Assembly: GCA_023262245.1 (NCBI GenBank) | Contig: JALRDC010000152.1 | Coordinates: forward strand, 1-31,142 | DNA length: 31,142 nucleotides | DNA from: Flavobacteriaceae bacterium | GTDB taxonomy: Bacteria > Bacteroidota > Bacteroidia > Flavobacteriales > Flavobacteriaceae | Direction of reading: 5' to 3' | Shown: one piece after another, positions 8,947 to 16,665 of the stretch | How the letters are laid out: each line of letters begins with the position of its first letter | Numbering within the stretch: the first letter of the stretch is position 1 | The notes under the pieces: model-generated | What the model was told of the DNA's origin: nothing | Databases searched by the model: none | What the model saw: the letters and a program-made list of their open reading frames with translations, nothing else | Translations under genes and position numbers: made by a program

Positions 8947-9818
8947 TCTTTTGAAAAATTAAAAAAATTCTCTGGATTCATAGGATAGCTATCTATCCAT
9001 AATTCAAAATGAAGGTGAAAACCGGTAGAAAGTTCCCCTGTATTTCCTGCGGTAGCAATTACTTCTCCTGCTAAAACAGCATCTCCTTGCTTTTTGGTTA
9101 AAGTGGCGTTGTGTTTATAAACAGATAAAAGACCAAAATCATGTTCCATGATGATGACATAGCCTGTTTGAGCAGTCCATTCTGAAAAAATGACACGTCC
9201 GTCGGCAATTGCTTTGATCGGTGTGCTTTCTTCCAATACAATATCAACCGCATAATGTTCATCATTTATATTAAATGCTTGAGAAATGGGACCTATAGCA
9301 GGGGGCAATAAAAAGGTTTTGATTTCGCTTTCCTCGTTAGTTGTAGGGCTGTACTTATCTTGTTGAGATACGAATGCTCTGAGTAATGAATCCTCCAAAA
9401 TGGGTTCTGTAAATACTGTTGTTTCCGCTCTTTCGTTGTCCAATGGTTCTTCTGAAAAATCTGAGTCTTCAAAGGAAAGGTCTTCAGTAAGTACCGCTTT
9501 TACGGCATTGAGGTATTGGATGTTTTGATTATACAAGGTTATTAGAGAGTCTGTTTGAAACAAGTTTTTTACCGCTTTCTTTCTCAGTTCCGAGGAGTCA
9601 TACCCTGGAATATATTCCTTCAAAGAGGTATAAGCAATTGTTGAAAAAATAAGGCTAGAAAAGATCCCTATGAAGAAGATTCCTACAAAAAGTAATTTTA
9701 ATCTAGAAATACGAAACTGTTTTTGCTCCTCAAAAGTTCCTTCGTCGATGATCATCACCAAATAGGGATTCAACAGCTTCCTTAAAATTCTTTTTCCTTT
9801 ATTTTCTTCTTGTGCCAT
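8943..9818 (-). CDS. Membrane-anchored M23 family peptidase
   Basis: A 291-residue LytM-type zinc peptidase that would cut peptidoglycan cross-links in the periplasm. A cytosolic N-terminus is followed by one membrane helix at about residues 42-62, an acidic linker, and a C-terminal M23 domain. Zinc and catalytic residues look intact: H188 and D192 in HYAVD, H236, and H268/H270 in FHLHFE. The start is the ATG at 9818: an in-frame upstream extension to 9839 would read through a TATCTTTG promoter element at 9827-9834. It is the first gene of an overlapping run with GH3, the glycosyltransferase and the pyruvyl-transferase-like gene. It is divergent from tatA. Confidence 0.93.
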   Translation of the reverse strand: MAQEENKGKRILRKLLNPYLVMIIDEGTFEEQKQFRISRLKLLFVGIFFIGIFSSLIFSTIAYTSLKEYIPGYDSSELRKKAVKNLFQTDSLITLYNQNIQYLNAVKAVLTEDLSFEDSDFSEEPLDNERAETTVFTEPILEDSLLRAFVSQQDKYSPTTNEESEIKTFLLPPAIGPISQAFNINDEHYAVDIVLEESTPIKAIADGRVIFSEWTAQTGYVIIMEHDFGLLSVYKHNATLTKKQGDAVLAGEVIATAGNTGELSTGFHLHFELWIDSYPMNPENFFNFSKE

Positions 9819-9826
9819 ATTAAACA

Positions 9827-9834
9827 CAAAGATA
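9827..9834 (-). promoter_or_regulatory. Bacteroidetes-type promoter -7 element for the M23-GH3 operon
   Basis: TATCTTTG on the minus strand fits TAnnTTTG and ends 8 nt before the ATG at 9818, implying a nearly leaderless transcript. Confidence 0.55.
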
Positions 9835-9869
9835 CGCAATCCTTAATCCATAATAGAAGTGCTTGCATA

Positions 9870-9885
9870 TTTCATGTATATGAAA
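9870..9885. repeat. Short inverted repeat between M23 and tatA promoters
   Basis: TTTCAT-GTAT-ATGAAA is a perfect 6-bp inverted repeat with a 4-nt spacer. It lies midway in the divergent M23/tatA region and overlaps where a -33 element for tatA would be. It could be an operator, but a 6-bp arm in A+T-rich DNA can arise by chance. Confidence 0.3.
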
Positions 9886-9898
9886 CTAAATATTTCTG

Positions 9899-9906
9899 TA
9901 CATTTG
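9899..9906 (+). promoter_or_regulatory. Bacteroidetes-type promoter -7 element for tatA
   Basis: TACATTTG fits TAnnTTTG and ends 20 nt before the tatA ATG at 9927. Confidence 0.55.
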
Positions 9907-9926
9907 CTGTAAAACAAGACAAAATC

Positions 9927-10118
9927 ATGTTGGCTTTAACATTTTTAGGTATGATCGGTGCACCACAAATTATTTTAATTATTGCTGTAATCCTTTTATT
10001 GTTTGGAGGGCGTAAAATTCCTGAACTAATGAAAGGGCTGGGAAGTGGAATTAAAGAATTTAAGAACGCTACAAAAGAGGAGGAAACTCCAAAAGTAGAT
10101 AACGAGAAAAAAGATTAG
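9927..10118 (+). CDS. tatA: Sec-independent protein translocase subunit TatA/E
   Basis: A 63-residue single-span membrane protein that forms the pore-like assembly of the twin-arginine pathway, which exports folded proteins. Residues 12-27 (APQIILIIAVILLLFG) form the membrane helix. The hinge and amphipathic helix follow with the classic FGGRKIPEL-x4-G-x4-IKEF pattern (residues 26-45), then a charged tail. The start is the ATG at 9927, 20 nt after a TACATTTG element; longer in-frame extensions upstream read through that promoter and lack family similarity. No tatC or tatB is in the window. It is alone on its strand, and its stop overlaps the DUF4837 stop on the other strand by 4 nt. Confidence 0.95.
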   Translation: MLALTFLGMIGAPQIILIIAVILLLFGGRKIPELMKGLGSGIKEFKNATKEEETPKVDNEKKD

Positions 10119-11086
10119 TCAACCCCTTTAAAGGTGCTAAGAATCGTGTTCAATTCAAACATGTATTCTCGTTTACTTACCGAGGGCGCAAAAGCAAATC
10201 CCTCCACTACCATCCATCTTTTTTGAAGGGTGTCTCGAATCATATAATTCACAAAGGGTCCTGCCATAAAATCATTGGCAACCTCCCACGTTCCTTTAGT
10301 CAAATATCCTTGCTTATTATCTAAAAAAGCTTTGTAAAAATACGGTCGATAGGCTCTTTCTGTAATGAAATAGCTTCCCGGTAAGCGACCAGGAACAAAA
10401 AGCTTTCCAATGGAATCTCTTATGTTTAATATCTTTTCATTAAATCTTCCTACAAGTGCATTTTCAGGCAAACTGTAGGCAATGATATTTAAATGTCCTT
10501 TTTGAATCGGTTTTTGAATCCACGTGAAATTTAGTGTGTCTTTTACCATCTTATATGCCGATGGATATGTTAAATGGATTCCAAAGCGATTGTCTAAAAA
10601 CTTTTCGGTAGTTGGGGATTTGTTTATTCTTCTAAGTTTTTCTTTTCGCTCGTTTTCCGCGATTGTTTGTTTTAATAAGACGCTGTTTTCTTGAAAAGAA
10701 AAAGCCTGAACTTCTGAATCTTCCCCTGTTATTGAGGCAATAATTTGAGGTTGAGCAAATTGATTTTTTGCTAATTGAAAACGCGAAATAGAATCTTTTT
10801 GAAACCAAATGATATTTCTATTTTGCCTAGCAAAACCAGTAAACGTTTTAGGGTGCATGTACCGGAGCGAATACTGCGGTTCGTCTAAAGGGAGTCCTTC
10901 ATATAGTTCTCCCATTGTTTCCCGGACTGTATTTCCAAGGGAAGCGTTCCAATCTGCTTCCGGCATCACTACTGTAACATGGTTAAAATTTCCGCTAGAG
11001 CTAGGCACAAAAGCTTGTGAACGGTCTGCTTTGGAGTTACAAGACAAAACCATTACAAGAGCTACTAAAAAGAAGGTGTTTTTCAT
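10115..11086 (-). CDS. DUF4837 family lipoprotein
   Basis: A 323-residue predicted lipoprotein. The N-terminal hydrophobic stretch ends in a lipobox VLSC with the lipidated cysteine at residue 16. The body matches the pattern of the Bacteroidetes family DUF4837 (for example VTVVMPEADWN near residue 38 and GPFVNYMIRDT near the C-terminus). The function is unknown. It should be anchored to the outer or inner membrane facing the periplasm. It starts 6 nt after the pgk stop codon and so is the second gene of a pgk operon. Its stop shares 4 nt with the convergent tatA stop. Confidence 0.8.
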   Translation of the reverse strand: MKNTFFLVALVMVLSCNSKADRSQAFVPSSSGNFNHVTVVMPEADWNASLGNTVRETMGELYEGLPLDEPQYSLRYMHPKTFTGFARQNRNIIWFQKDSISRFQLAKNQFAQPQIIASITGEDSEVQAFSFQENSVLLKQTIAENERKEKLRRINKSPTTEKFLDNRFGIHLTYPSAYKMVKDTLNFTWIQKPIQKGHLNIIAYSLPENALVGRFNEKILNIRDSIGKLFVPGRLPGSYFITERAYRPYFYKAFLDNKQGYLTKGTWEVANDFMAGPFVNYMIRDTLQKRWMVVEGFAFAPSVSKREYMFELNTILSTFKGVD

Positions 11087-11092
11087 TCTTTT

Positions 11093-12277
11093 TTATTCTA
11101 AAGCAGCAATCCCCGGCAGGGTTTTTCCTTCAAGACTTTCCAACATAGCACCGCCACCTGTACTAATGTAGCTCATTTTGGATTCCAAACCAAACTGTTT
11201 AACCGCAGCCACTGAATCTCCTCCTCCTACAAGAGAAAATGCCCCTTTTTTTGTTGCAGCTCCAATAGATTCCCCTATAGAAATGGTTCCATTAGAAAAA
11301 TTCGAAAATTCAAATACCCCTAAAGGGCCATTCCAGAGAATGGTTCTACATTCCATAATCAAATCGTGAAATTGAATGGTACTCTTAGGTCCCGCATCTA
11401 ATCCCTCCCATCCATCAGGCACTTTCATTACATCAAACACCTGCTGTTCTGCTTCATTACTAAATTCCTTCCCAGCAACTACATCTACAGGAAGGTGTAT
11501 TGTTACTCCTTTCGTTTTTGCTTTTTCAAGCAACTCAAGTGCGTAATCACAATAATCTGGCTCGCAAATTGAGTTCCCCACCTGACCTCCTAGCGCCTTG
11601 GTAAAGGTATAAACCATTCCCCCCCCAATAATTAAATGATCTACTTTATCCAGCAGGCTTTCAATAATTGTGATTTTAGAGGAAACTTTTGCTCCTCCTA
11701 AAATTGCTAAGATGGGAGGTTCGCCATTGTTCATGACTTTTTCTATTGCGCGAACTTCCTTTTCCAACAGCATCCCAAAACATTTTTTTTGCTTAAAAAA
11801 TTGCGCCATGATTGTTGTTGATGCATGAGCTCTATGAGCCGTTCCAAAAGCGTCGTTCACGTATATAGTTCCTAATTTAGAAAGTTGTTCCGAGAAGTTT
11901 AAATCTCCCGCAGTTTCTTCTGCATGAAAACGCAAGTTTTCCATTAATAATACTTCTCCTGATTCTAATGACGCGGCTCTTTCTTCCGCTTCAGGACCAA
12001 TACATGTTTCACAAAAAGATACTTTCTCTCCTAAAACCGCTGCTACTGCTGAGACAATATTTCCTAAAGAAAGTTTTGGATCTTCTCCTTTAGGTCTTCC
12101 CAAATGCGAAATCAATACACAGCTCCCTCCTTGTGATAAGATATACTTGATGGTTGGCTTTGCTGCTTCAATTCGGGTCATGTCTGTAACGGCTAACTGA
12201 TCATTTAATGGGACATTAAAATCCACGCGAATGATGGCTCTTTCGTTCTTAAAATTCAATTGACTTAGTGTGCGCAT
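11093..12277 (-). CDS. pgk: Phosphoglycerate kinase
   Basis: Glycolytic enzyme that transfers phosphate from 1,3-bisphosphoglycerate to ADP in the cytosol. It is 394 residues from the ATG at 12277, the normal family length. RVDFNVPL at residues 17-24 is the substrate-binding signature, followed by HLGRPKG, ENLRFHAEE, the nucleotide-site segments ILGGAKVSSK and WNGPLGVFEF, and the late GGGDSVAA motif. All are intact. An alternative in-frame TTG at 12295 lies within a TATTTTTG promoter element and is unlikely. The DUF4837 lipoprotein gene follows 6 nt downstream in the same operon. Confidence 0.98.
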   Translation of the reverse strand: MRTLSQLNFKNERAIIRVDFNVPLNDQLAVTDMTRIEAAKPTIKYILSQGGSCVLISHLGRPKGEDPKLSLGNIVSAVAAVLGEKVSFCETCIGPEAEERAASLESGEVLLMENLRFHAEETAGDLNFSEQLSKLGTIYVNDAFGTAHRAHASTTIMAQFFKQKKCFGMLLEKEVRAIEKVMNNGEPPILAILGGAKVSSKITIIESLLDKVDHLIIGGGMVYTFTKALGGQVGNSICEPDYCDYALELLEKAKTKGVTIHLPVDVVAGKEFSNEAEQQVFDVMKVPDGWEGLDAGPKSTIQFHDLIMECRTILWNGPLGVFEFSNFSNGTISIGESIGAATKKGAFSLVGGGDSVAAVKQFGLESKMSYISTGGGAMLESLEGKTLPGIAALE

Positions 12278-12292
12278 TTTTAAAAATTTTTT

Positions 12293-12300
12293 CAAAAATA
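12293..12300 (-). promoter_or_regulatory. Bacteroidetes-type promoter -7 element for pgk
   Basis: TATTTTTG on the minus strand fits TAnnTTTG and ends 15 nt before the pgk ATG at 12277. Confidence 0.5.
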
Positions 12301-12365
12301 CAACAATGCCCTACGAAGCCAAGCTATTTTTAAAAAGATCTCCCCTTGAGACGTGGAGGAAAGCG

Positions 12366-12373
12366 TATCTTTA
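12366..12373 (+). promoter_or_regulatory. Probable -7 element for holB
   Basis: TATCTTTA has one mismatch to TAnnTTTG and ends 3 nt before the ATG at 12377, so the transcript could begin at or near the start codon. A CTTG at 12345-12348 with a 17-nt spacer could be the -33 part. Confidence 0.4.
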
Positions 12374-12376
12374 CTT

Positions 12377-13492
12377 ATGTTTTGGTCGTATGTTATTGGT
12401 CAGGAGTTGTTAAAAAAGCAGTTAGATTATCTTCTTTCTTCCAATCAAGTCCCTCATGCTCTGTTATTTACAGGGAATTTTGGCTATGGATCCCTCCCTT
12501 TGGCAATCGCCTTTTCATTAAACATTTTAAAGATTAAAGCATCGGAGGAACAGCAAGTCCCTTTAGGAAAAATAAGTCAACATCCTGATTTACATTTTGT
12601 CTACCCCGTAGTTAAAAAAGGGACTGAAAAAGTAACCTATTCCCATGATTACGCTGTTGAGTGGACCTCCTTTTTAAATGAGTCGGCCTTTGGGGATTTT
12701 GCTCGTTGGTTTGAATCAATCCAGGTAGGTAATAAACAAGGAATGATTGGGGTTGCGGAGATAGAAAATTTGCATCAGAAAATGTATCTAAAGGCATTTG
12801 GAGGAAAACAAAAAGTCTGCATTCTATGGGGGGTAGATAAAATGAACGTACAAGCGAGCAATGCTTTTTTAAAACTTCTTGAAGAACCTCCACAAGACAC
12901 TTATTTCATTCTAATTGCGGAAGAATCTGAGGTGCTCCTTCCCACGCTTTTATCACGTTGTCAAAACATATCCCTTGGTCCTATAAAAGCGGAAACCTTA
13001 AAGAATTTTATTCCTCCAGAAAGCGGAAACTCAAAACAAATTGTTTCGCTTGCAGATGGAGATTATAATCGATTGCAACTTCTTCTCCAAGAAAACCAAA
13101 ATACCCAGCATGAATTACTACTAGTTAGTGCTCTAAGAAAAGCCTTTAAGGCTCGAGGAAACAAAGCTATTGTTCAGGATTTGATGGAATGGTCTGGAGA
13201 AATCGCTGCTTTGGGAAGAGAAGAGCAAAAGGCTTTTTTAAGCTTTGGAATTCAATTTTTTAGAGATGCTTTTTTGTTGAACTACAAAATGGAAAACATT
13301 GTGCACTTTCAAGCCAATACTGATTTTGATCTCAAAAAATTAGCTCCTTTTGTAAACAATACCAATATTTTGGATTTAATCGCTCTTTTTGAAAACACCC
13401 ATTATCACATTTTAAGAAATGGCAATGCTAAAATGCTTTTTTCCAATCTTGCTCTAAAACTTACCCGTTTAATCAACCAGTCTAAATCCTAG
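12377..13492 (+). CDS. holB: DNA polymerase III delta' subunit (clamp-loader)
   Basis: A 371-residue AAA+-fold clamp-loader subunit that helps place the sliding clamp on primed DNA. It opens FWSYVIGQELLKKQL and has HALLFTGNFGYGSLPLA at about residues 27-43, where the P-loop lysine is lost, as expected for the non-ATPase delta' subunit. The sensor-type segment NAFLKLLEEPP is at 162-172 and the SRC motif, which supplies the arginine finger, at 193-195. The zinc-binding cysteine cluster of the E. coli protein is not seen. The ATG at 12377 is chosen because an upstream in-frame GTG at 12353 would span the promoter-like TATCTTTA. Its 3' end overlaps the methyltransferase gene by 11 nt. Confidence 0.9.
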   Translation: MFWSYVIGQELLKKQLDYLLSSNQVPHALLFTGNFGYGSLPLAIAFSLNILKIKASEEQQVPLGKISQHPDLHFVYPVVKKGTEKVTYSHDYAVEWTSFLNESAFGDFARWFESIQVGNKQGMIGVAEIENLHQKMYLKAFGGKQKVCILWGVDKMNVQASNAFLKLLEEPPQDTYFILIAEESEVLLPTLLSRCQNISLGPIKAETLKNFIPPESGNSKQIVSLADGDYNRLQLLLQENQNTQHELLLVSALRKAFKARGNKAIVQDLMEWSGEIAALGREEQKAFLSFGIQFFRDAFLLNYKMENIVHFQANTDFDLKKLAPFVNNTNILDLIALFENTHYHILRNGNAKMLFSNLALKLTRLINQSKS

Positions 13493-14333
13493 CTTGCTTT
13501 TCAAAAACAAAAATTAAGGAGGAATGAGAACCGTTAAACAATGCTTTTATATTGGATATGAGACCTATTAGCATTCCTCTGACAAAAGGAAGGTTTTTTT
13601 TCGAATACTTTTCGGAAAGATAGGCTATATAAAAAGCATCAAACCATAAGGGATGCCTTGCCTTAAAAGTAAAATTTAAGCTTTCCAGTAATTGAATGAT
13701 TCCCTTGGGTGTAAAATGCCACAAATGTCTGGGTACGTCAAGTGCCGCCCATTGAGCCTCATAATATTGGGCATCAAAGCTTTCAAAATTGGGTAGTGCA
13801 ACAATTAATTTCCCTTGATCTTCAAGACGTTTTGACAATTCTTTTAGGGTCTCCTCGGGAGCTTCCAGATGTTCCAATACGTGCCAAAGCGTGATGAGGT
13901 TAAAACACTCGCGTTTTGGAAGCTTATGTGCTGATTTATAGCTATTTACCCCTTTTTTTATTGCCAATGCCCTTGCGATATCATTAGGTTCAATTAAAGC
14001 GGTTTGGTATTCTTTCTTTTGGCTTAAATAAGCAGCAAAAGCTCCTGTTCCTCCTCCAAAATCTAAAAGCTTTCCTGTTTTTAAGTACTTTCTTATAATC
14101 CCTGCTTTAAACACAAACATCCATTTCTGAACAATAAAGTAAATCTGGGAAATAACGTCTTGCCGCTTTTCTTGATGAGAAATATAGTTTTTTGATTCGT
14201 AATAAGCCGCAAGATTGATCTTAGGGGGTAATTGTGTTTCTCCCCTCTGCAAGGTTTCGTTCCAGACAACCTCAAATTCATCTCCACTAAGAAGATGATC
14301 TTTTGCGATAAAACGTTTTCTTGTTTCTTTCAT
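13482..14333 (-). CDS. Class I SAM-dependent methyltransferase
   Basis: A 283-residue protein. Motif I LLDFGGGTG at residues 89-97 binds S-adenosylmethionine, and HVLEH at 151-155 is the post-II region typical of the Methyltransf_23/UbiE-like group. The N-terminal 80 residues, including EVVWNETLQRGETQLP, form an extra region seen in methyltransferases acting on sugars, quinones or lipids. The substrate is unknown. It is the last gene of a ybeY-mnmG-methyltransferase run. The 24-nt gap after mnmG contains a complete parS-like site, so ParB bound there would sit just ahead of this start codon. Confidence 0.87.
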   Translation of the reverse strand: MKETRKRFIAKDHLLSGDEFEVVWNETLQRGETQLPPKINLAAYYESKNYISHQEKRQDVISQIYFIVQKWMFVFKAGIIRKYLKTGKLLDFGGGTGAFAAYLSQKKEYQTALIEPNDIARALAIKKGVNSYKSAHKLPKRECFNLITLWHVLEHLEAPEETLKELSKRLEDQGKLIVALPNFESFDAQYYEAQWAALDVPRHLWHFTPKGIIQLLESLNFTFKARHPLWFDAFYIAYLSEKYSKKNLPFVRGMLIGLISNIKALFNGSHSSLIFVFEKQARI

Positions 14334-14335
14334 GT

Positions 14336-14351
14336 TGTTCCACGTGAAACA
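14336..14351 (+). promoter_or_regulatory. parS-like ParB binding site (copy 1)
   Basis: TGTTCCACGTGAAACA matches the widely conserved parS consensus TGTTnCACGTGAAACA at every defined base. It fills most of the 24-nt gap between the mnmG stop and the methyltransferase ATG. Known role of such sites: nucleation of ParB on the chromosome for origin segregation. An identical site in the opposite orientation lies at 16238-16253. Confidence 0.85.
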
Positions 14352-14357
14352 ATTTGT

Positions 14358-16229
14358 TTACCTTCCCATGGATACAAGCAAAACGCTGATGTCGCTGGGG
14401 TTAATTCCGCTGATTCGCGACGCCTGTGCTAAGGTGTCTGGCCGTATTTTGTTAAGCTTTTCCTTGGCTTCAAAAGAAAGTGAGGCTAGTTCGTCAAAGT
14501 TGAAATTCCTTGGAATTCTAATATTTTCAAGGCGCTTAAGTTTATCGGCATTACGTTTTTCCTTTTCGATATAACCCGCATATTTAATCTCTATTTCTGC
14601 TTGTTCAAAGATAGTGTCGTTCATTGCTTCTGTGGTTAAATAGTCTTGCAGGGGCTCAAAAGTGCTGAAATCTTTGCGGGTAATATTGGGACGGGAAAGT
14701 AATTTGGCATACTTATCGGTCTGGCTAATAGGCGCTTCTTTCTTATTTTTTAATAATTCTTGTGCAGCTCTAAGCGGAAAGCTTGTTTTTTTGAGGTAGG
14801 AAACCAAGGCCCCTCTTTTTTTCGTCTTTTCTTCAACTTTCTTCAGCCTCTCTTCAGAAGCGAGTCCTAGTGCATATGATTTGGGAGTTAAGCGTTCGTC
14901 TGCATTATCTTGTCTAAGAAGTGTTCGGTATTCTGCTCTAGAAGTAAACATTCGATACGGCTCCTCAGTGCCTTTTAGAATCAGATCATCTATCAATACT
15001 CCTATATAGGCTTCCTCTCTGCCTAAGACAAACGGTGTTTCTTCTTTATGTTTGAGATGGGCATTTATTCCTGCCATGATCCCTTGTGCGCCTGCTTCCT
15101 CATAACCTGTTGTTCCGTTAATTTGACCTGCAAAAAAGAGGTTTTCTATTAGTTTCGTCTCCAGACTATGAAAAAGTTGAGTTGGTGGAAAATAATCATA
15201 TTCTATTGCATAACCCGGCCTGAAAAACTTAACATTTTCGAATCCTTTTACGGATTTTAAAGCCTTATATTGAATTTCATCTGGCAAGGAAGTTGAAAAA
15301 CCATTTACATAAACTTCAACGGTATTCCATCCTTCGGGTTCTACGAAGATTTGATGCTGTGATTTTTCGCTAAAACGATTAATCTTGTCTTCTATAGAGG
15401 GGCAATAGCGCGGTCCCGATGATTGTATGGCCCCATTAAACATAGGGGATCGGTCAAAACCTTGTCTTAAAATATCATGTACTTCAAGGTTGGTGTGTGT
15501 GATATAACAGCTTCTTTGACTCTTCAAAGGGCTTGTCGCGTCACTGAATGAAAATTTTGATGGGCTTTCATCGCCCGGTTGTTCTGTCATTTTGTTGTAG
15601 TCCAGGGAACGGCCATCTACTCTTGGGGGTGTTCCGGTTTTCATTCGGCCCGAAATGAAGCCTAAATTCTCAAGTCTTGCCGTTAGCCCTGTTGATGCTT
15701 TTTCACCTGCACGACCTCCACCAAAATTTTTTTCGCCTATATGAATGAGGCCATTAAGAAATGTACCGTTTGTAAGAACGACCGTTTGACCGTAAATCTT
15801 AACTCCCAAAGAGGTAATAACTCCGATTGCCTGATTGTTTTCTACAATAAGGTCCACGATCATTTCTTGATAGAAGTCCAAAAGTTTTGTTTGCTCAAGC
15901 AAAGACCTCCATTCTAAAGTAAAAAGGGCTCTGTCGGATTGTACGCGCGGACTCCACATGGCGGGACCCTTGGAAAGGTTTAGCATTTTGTATTGTATGG
16001 CGCTTCGATCGGAAACGATTCCACTATATCCACCCAAAGCATCAATTTCACGAACGATTTGACCTTTAGCGATACCCCCCATCGCTGGATTACAAGACAT
16101 TTGAGCAACATTTTGAAGGTTCATCGTTACCAAAAGTGTTTTAGAGCCCAGATTGGCGGCAGCGGCGGCGGCCTCACATCCGGCATGTCCTGCTCCAACA
16201 ACAATTACATCGTATTTAGTATCAAACAT
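14358..16229 (-). CDS. mnmG: tRNA uridine-5-carboxymethylaminomethyl synthesis enzyme MnmG
   Basis: A 623-residue FAD enzyme that, together with MnmE, installs the (carboxymethyl)aminomethyl group on the wobble uridine of certain tRNAs. The dinucleotide fold VVGAGHAGCEAA is at residues 10-21. The family segments CNPAMGGIAKG, SGPRYCPSIEDKI (with the catalytic-region cysteine) and TGYEEAGAQG are present, as is the C-terminal helical domain ending in the ISGINPSDISVLL region. Length is normal. Its ATG lies 8 nt inside the 3' end of ybeY, and it also has its own promoter element at 16252-16259. Identical parS sites in opposite orientation bracket the gene. Confidence 0.98.
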   Translation of the reverse strand: MFDTKYDVIVVGAGHAGCEAAAAAANLGSKTLLVTMNLQNVAQMSCNPAMGGIAKGQIVREIDALGGYSGIVSDRSAIQYKMLNLSKGPAMWSPRVQSDRALFTLEWRSLLEQTKLLDFYQEMIVDLIVENNQAIGVITSLGVKIYGQTVVLTNGTFLNGLIHIGEKNFGGGRAGEKASTGLTARLENLGFISGRMKTGTPPRVDGRSLDYNKMTEQPGDESPSKFSFSDATSPLKSQRSCYITHTNLEVHDILRQGFDRSPMFNGAIQSSGPRYCPSIEDKINRFSEKSQHQIFVEPEGWNTVEVYVNGFSTSLPDEIQYKALKSVKGFENVKFFRPGYAIEYDYFPPTQLFHSLETKLIENLFFAGQINGTTGYEEAGAQGIMAGINAHLKHKEETPFVLGREEAYIGVLIDDLILKGTEEPYRMFTSRAEYRTLLRQDNADERLTPKSYALGLASEERLKKVEEKTKKRGALVSYLKKTSFPLRAAQELLKNKKEAPISQTDKYAKLLSRPNITRKDFSTFEPLQDYLTTEAMNDTIFEQAEIEIKYAGYIEKEKRNADKLKRLENIRIPRNFNFDELASLSFEAKEKLNKIRPDTLAQASRISGINPSDISVLLVSMGR

Positions 16230-16665
16230 GATTTTTATGTTTCACGTGGAACAAATGTATAAAGTCGTCTTCGTGTTTTCTCATATCCAATTCTTCCTCC
16301 TCGCTTTTGTCATTTTTCCCCATGCAATGAAGAACTCCGTGAGAAATCACTCTAAGTGTTTCATTTTCAACGCTTTGGGCTTCTTCTTCGGCAGACTTGG
16401 CTACCGCCCACATGGAAATAAAAAATTCTGCTGTAAGCGATTTATCGAGTGTGTAATCAAACGTGATGATATCTGTATGTGTATCGTGCTTTAAATACTG
16501 GCGATTCATTTCCAAAAGGGTTTCTTTTGAAACAAAATTATAAGACAATTTACCAATGGTAAAACCGTAAAGGGATGAAAATTCAACCAAGGCGCTTTGA
16601 ATCTTTTCTGAATTAAGAAATGACGGTATGTTCGTAAACTGTATTATAATCTCTTTTTTTTGCAA
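16222..16665 (-). CDS. ybeY: Endoribonuclease YbeY (rRNA maturation)
   Basis: A protein of up to 147 residues that matures the 16S rRNA 3' end and aids ribosome quality control. The family core LKHDTHTDIITFDY at residues 58-71 and the metal motif HGVLHCMGKND at 109-119 identify it. The canonical motif is HGxLHxxGxxH; here the third histidine position is Asp119. No ATG is available near the N-terminus: the longest frame starts with TTG at 16665, inside a TATATTTG promoter element, and the next plausible start is an ATT at 16650. The last residues, FHVKH, are encoded by a parS site, and the end overlaps mnmG by 8 nt. Confidence 0.88.
   Translation of the reverse strand: MQKKEIIIQFTNIPSFLNSEKIQSALVEFSSLYGFTIGKLSYNFVSKETLLEMNRQYLKHDTHTDIITFDYTLDKSLTAEFFISMWAVAKSAEEEAQSVENETLRVISHGVLHCMGKNDKSEEEELDMRKHEDDFIHLFHVKHKNHV
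16238..16253 (-). promoter_or_regulatory. parS-like ParB binding site (copy 2, inverted)
   Basis: The minus strand reads TGTTCCACGTGAAACA, identical to the site at 14336-14351 and a full match to the parS consensus. It lies inside the ybeY 3' coding end, 8 nt upstream of the mnmG ATG, and covers the position about 7 nt after the mnmG -7 element where transcription should begin. Confidence 0.85.
16252..16259 (-). promoter_or_regulatory. Bacteroidetes-type promoter -7 element for mnmG
   Basis: TACATTTG on the minus strand fits TAnnTTTG and ends 22 nt before the mnmG ATG. It lies within the ybeY coding sequence and touches the parS site. Confidence 0.45.

Noticed and set aside
10516..10531. A third parS-like sequence containing CCACGTGAAA
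   Set aside because: Only about 11 of 16 bases match parS, both outer flanks differ, and it lies within DUF4837 coding sequence. Probably chance.
14332..14574. Plus-strand frame beginning MLFHVKQ at the parS site
   Set aside because: The first codons are simply the parS sequence translated; the rest is antisense to mnmG with no family similarity.
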